Assembly (NCBI RefSeq): GCF_900142975.1
Contig: NZ_LT670848.1
Coordinates: forward strand, 992,001 to 1,056,000
Reading direction: 5' to 3'
Origin: Salegentibacter salegens
GTDB lineage: Bacteria; Bacteroidota; Bacteroidia; Flavobacteriales; Flavobacteriaceae
DNA length: 64,000 bases
The notes beneath the pieces are model-generated. The model ran no database searches. It saw only the letters and a list, made by a program, of their open reading frames with translations, and was not told where the DNA came from. This document shows, piece after piece, positions 59,219 through 64,000 of the stretch. Numbering within the stretch: position 1 is the first letter of the stretch; every line of letters begins with the position of its first letter. The position numbers and the translations under genes are program-made.

Positions 59219-60628
59219 ATGGGAAGAAGGAATAAAAACAAGGTATTTGAAGCCGTAGAAGTTACCGGTGCCGGCGGAAAAGGAAAAGGAATTGGAAAAT
59301 CGCCAGATGGTCGCGTAATATTTATTGACAACGTGGTTCCCGGCGATGTGGCTGATATAAAAACTACCAAACAAAGAAAATCTTACTACCAGGGTACGGC
59401 AGTTAATTTTCATCAATTTTCAGATAAACGTGTAGAACCTGTTTGCCAGCATTTTGGAACTTGTGGAGGCTGCAAATGGCAAAATATGGGATACGAATAT
59501 CAACTGGAATACAAACAAGACGAGGTTTTAAATAACCTTATTCGTGTTGGCAAGGTTGAGCTACCCGAGGTTACCCCAATTTTAGGAAGTAAAGAAATTT
59601 ACTTTTACCGCAATAAAATGGAATTTTCTTTTAGCGATAGCCGTTGGCTCACTCCTGAAGAAATTAACAGCGGTAAAGACTTTGACGATAAGAATGCTCT
59701 TGGATTTCATATTCCTGGCATGTGGGATAAAATCCTGGATATTAAAAAATGTCACTTACAGGAGGATCCCAGCAATGCGATTAGAAACTTTGTAAAGGAA
59801 TTTGCTACATCTAATAATTTAAGTTTTTTTAATGCCCGTAAACAGGAAGGTTTATTACGAACTTTAATGATTCGCACCTCCTCTACCGGTGAAATTATGG
59901 TTTTAATCCAGTTTTTTCACGAAGACAAAGCAAAGCGGGAATTGTTATTAGATGCGGTAATAGAAATGTTTCCTGAAATCACTTCGCTTCAGTATGTAAT
60001 AAATGAAAAAGGAAACGATACCATTTACGATCAGGAAGTTGTTTGCTATAAAGGTCGTGACCATATTTTTGAGCAAATGGAAGGGCTTCAGTTTAAAATA
60101 AACGCAAAATCTTTTTACCAAACCAATTCGGCCCAGGCTTATGAATTATATAAAATAACCCGGGATTTTGCCGATTTAAAGGGAGACGAAATAGTTTACG
60201 ATTTATATACTGGTACCGGAACCATCGCTCAATTTGTAGCAAAAAAAGCTAAAAAAGTAATTGGGGTTGAAGTTGTACCAGAAGCGATTATTGACGCCAA
60301 AGAAAACGCAGAACGCAACCAGGTTGAAAATGCCGAGTTTTTTGTAGGCGATATGAAAAAAGTTTTTTCTGAAGAATTTATCAATAATCATGGTCAGCCA
60401 GACGTTATAATTACCGATCCTCCAAGGGACGGCATGCACAAAGATGTAATTGCTCAAATAATTGGTATATTGCCACAACGCATTGTTTACGTGAGTTGCA
60501 ATTCGGCCACACAGGCTCGCGATCTCTCTATGTTAGATGAATATTATAAGGTTACAAGGGTACAGCCGGTAGATATGTTTCCACAAACCCATCACGTAGA
60601 AAATGTTGTTTGTTTAGAAAGAAAATAA
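59219..60628 (+). CDS. rlmD: 23S rRNA (uracil-C5) methyltransferase, RlmD/RumA type
   Basis: The 469-residue enzyme (start ATG 59219, MGRRNKNKVFEAVEVTGAGG) has an N-terminal TRAM domain, the Fe-S cysteines in CQHFGTCGGCKWQ, a further conserved Cys region, and the TrmA-family methyltransferase core: SFYQTNSAQAYELY, VYDLYTGTGTIAQF, DPPRDGMH and the nucleophile Cys in VYVSCNSATQARDL. It methylates C5 of a uracil in rRNA (U1939 in E. coli RlmD; RlmCD specificity is possible). A TTG-started extension upstream is not supported. Confidence 0.92.
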   Translation: MGRRNKNKVFEAVEVTGAGGKGKGIGKSPDGRVIFIDNVVPGDVADIKTTKQRKSYYQGTAVNFHQFSDKRVEPVCQHFGTCGGCKWQNMGYEYQLEYKQDEVLNNLIRVGKVELPEVTPILGSKEIYFYRNKMEFSFSDSRWLTPEEINSGKDFDDKNALGFHIPGMWDKILDIKKCHLQEDPSNAIRNFVKEFATSNNLSFFNARKQEGLLRTLMIRTSSTGEIMVLIQFFHEDKAKRELLLDAVIEMFPEITSLQYVINEKGNDTIYDQEVVCYKGRDHIFEQMEGLQFKINAKSFYQTNSAQAYELYKITRDFADLKGDEIVYDLYTGTGTIAQFVAKKAKKVIGVEVVPEAIIDAKENAERNQVENAEFFVGDMKKVFSEEFINNHGQPDVIITDPPRDGMHKDVIAQIIGILPQRIVYVSCNSATQARDLSMLDEYYKVTRVQPVDMFPQTHHVENVVCLERK

Positions 60629-61153
60629 ATGAATAAAAACTATTTAAAAAGGTCTATTCCTCTAATTGGATTATTATTACTCCTTTTAGGTTGCCAGCGC
60701 GACGATATTTGTCCTGCAAGCACTCAAACCACACCTATGCTAATACTGAGCTTTTATGATATTGATGATCGTGAAAGCTATAAAAGACCTACCAATTTAA
60801 GCGTAAGATCTATAGTAAGTGATTCCGTTAAAACTTTATACCAAAGAATAAATCCTGATACCATCCAAATTCCACTAAGAACTAATCAGAATACTACCAC
60901 TTATACGTTTACACTTTATGATGCCGAAGAAGAAGACGAAGATCCTGAATTTACACCAGATACCGATACTTTAACCTTTACCTATGGTACCGAAGAAGTT
61001 TATGTAAACCGGGCCTGTGCCTATAAAGTAATTTATAATAGTCTAAAGTTAACTATTGAAGGCGGGGAAGACGGCGAATGGATAGATTCTTATATTATAG
61101 AAGAACCCAATATTGAAGATGATACAGAATCACATATCAACATATTTTTTTAG
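60629..61153 (+). CDS. DUF6452 lipoprotein
   Basis: The 174-residue protein has a lipoprotein signal (IPLIGLLLLLLGC) and the DUF6452 pattern: CPASTQTTPMLILSFYDIDD, RPTNLSVRSI, QIPLRTNQNTTTYTFTLYD and YVNRACAYKVIYNSLKLTIE. Function is unknown. It begins directly after the rlmD stop and overlaps the next gene, so the three form one transcript. Confidence 0.82.
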   Translation: MNKNYLKRSIPLIGLLLLLLGCQRDDICPASTQTTPMLILSFYDIDDRESYKRPTNLSVRSIVSDSVKTLYQRINPDTIQIPLRTNQNTTTYTFTLYDAEEEDEDPEFTPDTDTLTFTYGTEEVYVNRACAYKVIYNSLKLTIEGGEDGEWIDSYIIEEPNIEDDTESHINIFF

Positions 61154-61838
61154 CATACTGTTCCTATTTCTTGCCGGGCCGGTGTTAAGCCAGGCAACGG
61201 CAGTAAAGGAAACGAGCATACAGGATAGCCTGGCCGACCGTGAAAAATTCGGACTTCGGGTGGGTGCTGATATCAGCAAACTTTTAAGAACTGCTTTTCA
61301 GGATGATTATTCTGGTTTTGAGATTTTAGGCGATTACAGAGTGTATAAAAATTACTATGCTGCTGCAGAATTAGGGAATGAAAGTATTGGTTATACTGAA
61401 GATAATATTAGTCTTACTTCCCGCGGAAGTTATGTGAAACTCGGGATCGACTATAATGCGTACGAAAACTGGACAGGGATGGAAAACCTGATTTTTGTTG
61501 GTGCGCGTTATGGATTTTCAACCTTCTCACAAGATGTTGAAGAATATCAAATCTATACCACCAATCCTTTTTTCGAACCTGATGTACGTTCTGAAACTAT
61601 TGAATATTCCGGCTTAACGGCGAACTGGGTAGAATTGATTGCCGGGATTAAAGTGGAAGTAATTAATAATCTTTTTCTCTCGTTTAATGTACAGTTGAAA
61701 CGTAGGTTATTCCAAACCACACCTGATAATTTTGATAACCTCGCAATTCCCGGTTTTAACCGAACTTACGACGATAGCAATATTGGTGTAGGCTATGGAT
61801 ACACTATTAGTTACCTGATTCCTTTTTATAAGAAATAG
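61113..61838 (+). CDS. DUF6048 outer-membrane-type protein
   Basis: The 241-residue protein has a signal peptide (FFSILFLFLAGPVLSQ) and beta-strand-rich segments (FGLRVGADISKLL, FEILGDYRVYKNYYAAAELG, YVKLGIDYNAYENW, NLFLSFNVQLKRRLF) that suggest a small outer-membrane barrel ending in LIPFYKK. It is of the DUF6048 type, which commonly follows DUF6452. The start at 61113 overlaps the previous gene by 41 bases; no other ATG keeps the signal peptide. Confidence 0.8.
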   Translation: MKMIQNHISTYFFSILFLFLAGPVLSQATAVKETSIQDSLADREKFGLRVGADISKLLRTAFQDDYSGFEILGDYRVYKNYYAAAELGNESIGYTEDNISLTSRGSYVKLGIDYNAYENWTGMENLIFVGARYGFSTFSQDVEEYQIYTTNPFFEPDVRSETIEYSGLTANWVELIAGIKVEVINNLFLSFNVQLKRRLFQTTPDNFDNLAIPGFNRTYDDSNIGVGYGYTISYLIPFYKK

Positions 61839-61851
61839 TTATTAGATTAAA

Positions 61852-63009
61852 CTACTCCTGAAATTTCGCTTTTTTAGATCCCTGGTAAATTTGGTATTTC
61901 AGCAATTTAGATTCCAGCGCACCGTTGTAAAGTTTAAATTTCCTGGAAGGTCTTAAACCAACGTGTTTTATAGCTTCAAGATTAGAAGTAATAAACCAGG
62001 CATCGGTTCCCGGGTAGGCTTGCTTCAGCGTATCTCCAATTTCTTTGTAGAATTTCGGCATATCAATTTCTAAACGCTCTCCATAAGGCGGATTAAATAG
62101 CATATGTAAATGCCTTTCTCCTTCTTTTTCAGATGCAAAGAAATCCTGCCTTTTTACTTTTACAAATTCAGTAAGGTTAGCATTTTCAATATTATCTATC
62201 GCTTTGTGAACTGCCGATGGAGCGGTATCGTATCCCTGAATCGTAAAATGAAATTCACGTACTTTTTTAAGTACTGAAGCTTCAATTTTTTCAAAGAGAT
62301 CTTCGTCCCAATCTTTCCAACGCTCAAAAGCGAATTCTTTTCGGTTTAAATTTGGCGGAATATTGCAGGCAATCATCGCGGCTTCAATTAAAATGGTACC
62401 GCTACCACACATAGGATCAAGGAAATCGCATTGCCCGTCCCAACCCGAAAGCATTAACATTCCCGCGGCCAAAACCTCGTTTATTGGCGCAATATTGGTA
62501 GCGGTCTTATATCCACGTTTGTGTAAAGACTGGCCTGAAGAATCAAAAGAAACATTACAAAAATTCTTTTCAATATGAATATTAACCCTCAAAGTGGGAA
62601 AATCAAGATCTACGTTGGGTCGCTTATCAAATTTATCCCGAAAACGGTCTACAATGGCATCTTTGGTTTTAAGAGAAATATACTGGGAATGTGTAAAAGT
62701 TTCTGAATGTACCGTAGCGTCTATTGCGAGGGTATCATCAACATCCATAAAATTTTCCCAGGGTAACGCGTAGATTTGCTTATAAAGATCTTCTTCAGAA
62801 AATATTTTAAAACTTTGGTATGGTTTAAGAATCTTAATTGCGGTTCGCAAGCATAGGTTGGCCTTATACATAAAGCCTTTATCGCCTACAAAACTTACGT
62901 TCCTGGTTCCTTCTTTTACATCCATAGCGCCAAGTGCCATTAATTCCTTAGCCAAAACTGGCTCAAAACCATACATGGTCTTGGCGATCATTTTAAAATT
63001 ATTTTCCAT
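61852..63009 (-). CDS. THUMP-domain RNA N2-guanine methyltransferase (RlmL/TrmG10-like)
   Basis: The 385-residue protein has an N-terminal THUMP RNA-binding domain (about 40-150) and a Rossmann methyltransferase domain with FLDPMCGSGTILIEAAMIA and the catalytic motif LFNPPYGERL. It corresponds to the N-terminal half of E. coli RlmL (23S G2445 N2-methylase), without the fused RlmK half. The RNA target cannot be fixed from sequence. Confidence 0.9.
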   Translation of the reverse strand: MENNFKMIAKTMYGFEPVLAKELMALGAMDVKEGTRNVSFVGDKGFMYKANLCLRTAIKILKPYQSFKIFSEEDLYKQIYALPWENFMDVDDTLAIDATVHSETFTHSQYISLKTKDAIVDRFRDKFDKRPNVDLDFPTLRVNIHIEKNFCNVSFDSSGQSLHKRGYKTATNIAPINEVLAAGMLMLSGWDGQCDFLDPMCGSGTILIEAAMIACNIPPNLNRKEFAFERWKDWDEDLFEKIEASVLKKVREFHFTIQGYDTAPSAVHKAIDNIENANLTEFVKVKRQDFFASEKEGERHLHMLFNPPYGERLEIDMPKFYKEIGDTLKQAYPGTDAWFITSNLEAIKHVGLRPSRKFKLYNGALESKLLKYQIYQGSKKAKFQE

Positions 63010-63028
63010 ATCGGTTTTTTACAATCCA

Positions 63029-63036
63029 CAAAAATA
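63029..63036 (-). promoter_or_regulatory. Candidate -7 element of the THUMP methyltransferase gene
   Basis: TATTTTTG on the minus strand, 19 bases before the ATG at 63009. Confidence 0.45.
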
Positions 63037-63243
63037 GGGTAATTTTGCTGAATAATAGTATTGCCGGCTGGGGATGCTGAAATATTACCGATGCTTTTAC
63101 GACTTATCTTTTTAACTCCTTACAATGAGGATTAGAAATCGTTGTGGCCAGTGTCTCTTTTTTATTTTTTAATACCGATTAGCTTCGGGAGAGTCCCTGT
63201 AGTGTGTCTCGAGGAATTTTACTAATTATTTTGACCTTAATTA

Positions 63244-63912
63244 ATGATCTATATTTTACCTTTAATTTCTGTAATTGCCGGTTACCTTATTGCCATTTTC
63301 TTAAGGCCCGCCTCCTCTACCGGTTTTAAATTGCTACTTAGTTTCAGCGGTGCATATTTACTGGCAGTCACCATATTTGAATTGCTGCCCGAGGTTTATT
63401 TAAACGGCACCGAGGAAGTTGGTATTTTTATTATGCTGGGATTGCTGTTGCAAATTATTCTGGAATTTGTTTCAAAAGGAGTTGAACACGGGCATTTACA
63501 CCACCAGGAAGGAATGACAAAATTCCCAATTTTACTATTAATTAGTTTAAGCATTCACGCGTTCCTGGAAGGTTTCCCAATGGATGAAGGGGATCATATT
63601 TTACACGGGGTCGTGATTCATAAAATTCCGGTTGCGACCATACTTTCGGTGTTTCTAATTCATTCTAATTTGAGTAAAATTAAAGTCGGATTGTTTCTAA
63701 CGGTTTTTGCTTTAATGACGCCCCTGGGAAGTTTCTTTAAATCGCAATTTAGTTTGCTTCAGGATATTTCAATATATATCAACGCCCTGGTAATTGGTAT
63801 TTTTCTTCACGTTTCTACCACTATTCTATTCGAAGCTTCTAAAAATCATAAATTTAATATTTCAAAACTGGCGGTGATTGTGGGCGGAATTTTACTGGCT
63901 TATTTTATTTAA
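63244..63912 (+). CDS. ZIP-family divalent metal transporter
   Basis: The 222-residue polytopic protein has the ZIP marks: YLLAVTIFELLPEVYL, a His-rich loop (KGVEHGHLHHQEG), LSIHAFLEGFPMDEG (fourth span) and VVIHKIPVATIL (fifth span). The fifth-span motif lacks the usual Glu after HKIP, so the metal site is not standard. Zinc or another divalent metal is the likely substrate. The 234 bases upstream hold no gene and no feature that I recognise. Confidence 0.87.
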   Translation: MIYILPLISVIAGYLIAIFLRPASSTGFKLLLSFSGAYLLAVTIFELLPEVYLNGTEEVGIFIMLGLLLQIILEFVSKGVEHGHLHHQEGMTKFPILLLISLSIHAFLEGFPMDEGDHILHGVVIHKIPVATILSVFLIHSNLSKIKVGLFLTVFALMTPLGSFFKSQFSLLQDISIYINALVIGIFLHVSTTILFEASKNHKFNISKLAVIVGGILLAYFI

Positions 63913-63913
63913 T

Positions 63914-64000
63914 ATGTTTAGCAAAGCCGAAAGCAAAAAATTAAGGCAACAGTTCTGGACGAGTTTTGGTCTCGTTTTTCGGCGAAAATGGGTGCTTTAT
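63914..64000 (+). CDS. DUF4268 protein (partial, runs off the right edge)
   Basis: The first 29 codons are present (MFSKAESKKLRQQFWTSFGL...), matching the conserved start of flavobacterial DUF4268 proteins. The ATG lies 1 base after the ZIP gene stop, so the two are co-transcribed. The DUF4268 family is sometimes found in nuclease-like proteins; nothing more can be said from this piece. Confidence 0.75.
   Translation, partial: MFSKAESKKLRQQFWTSFGLVFRRKWVLY

Overview
The window comes from an AT-rich genome of the phylum Bacteroidota, most likely a marine member of the Flavobacteriaceae (Salegentibacter/Gramella-like is my guess from protein style). The reasons are: -7 promoter elements of the form TAnnTTTG; lipoprotein signals followed by S/D/E-rich stretches; a T9SS-type C-terminal sorting domain; DUF4252, DUF6452, DUF6048, DUF2752 and CCC-motif proteins; a CarB of 950 residues; and a TonB-dependent receptor under a cobalamin riboswitch. 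No tRNA, rRNA or CRISPR was seen.

Layout. 1-12 kb: housekeeping (YihY/BrkB, nadC, rlmH, a dITP/XTP pyrophosphatase, a DEAD-box helicase, trmH), a lipoprotein with five CHRD repeats, a zinc-cysteine-less sirtuin and purB. 11-14.6 kb: an ECF sigma / putative anti-sigma / two DUF4252 operon facing an S41 protease. 14.7-21.3 kb: a B12 uptake locus, with riboswitch, TonB receptor and a BtuG-like DUF5074 surface lipoprotein on the minus strand and BtuF-, BtuC- and BtuD-like genes on the plus strand. 21.3-36 kb: a Pel-like exopolysaccharide locus (below). 36-46 kb: rmuC, a serine hydrolase, thioesterase, SBF-type transporter, DUF423, carB and rpmH (a 52-codon gene), plus TPR and thioredoxin-fold proteins. 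46-64 kb: cls, lytic transglycosylase, mtaB, OsmC, cysteine desulfurase, Smr protein, a T9SS cargo, rocD, rlmD, an RlmL-like methylase, a ZIP transporter and the start of a DUF4268 gene.

The most remarkable region is 21.3-35 kb. Read on the minus strand it is one operon: PelF-like glycosyltransferase, PelG-like membrane protein, a GH114-type hydrolase, a 663-residue GT-C-like membrane protein, and a 1330-residue lipoprotein that fuses a PelA-like (DUF2194) deacetylase to a PelB-like TPR plus outer-membrane beta-barrel. PelC, PelD (the c-di-GMP receptor) and PelE are not seen. Three of the five genes are each interrupted by a different insertion sequence (IS1595, IS256 and IS5 families). Each insertion has recognisable inverted ends and a target duplication, and removing the element and one duplication restores an open frame in every case (507, 537 and 270 residues). 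The locus therefore looks like a recently and repeatedly inactivated Pel-like secretion system with an unusual architecture. A second GH114 gene lies divergently at its head.

At the small scale, two related subfamilies of palindromic intergenic repeats (about 60-130 bp) recur at 18.1, 40.8, 41.4, 51.4 and 57.6 kb, and an AT-rich palindromic segment sits in a variable arm of the B12 riboswitch.
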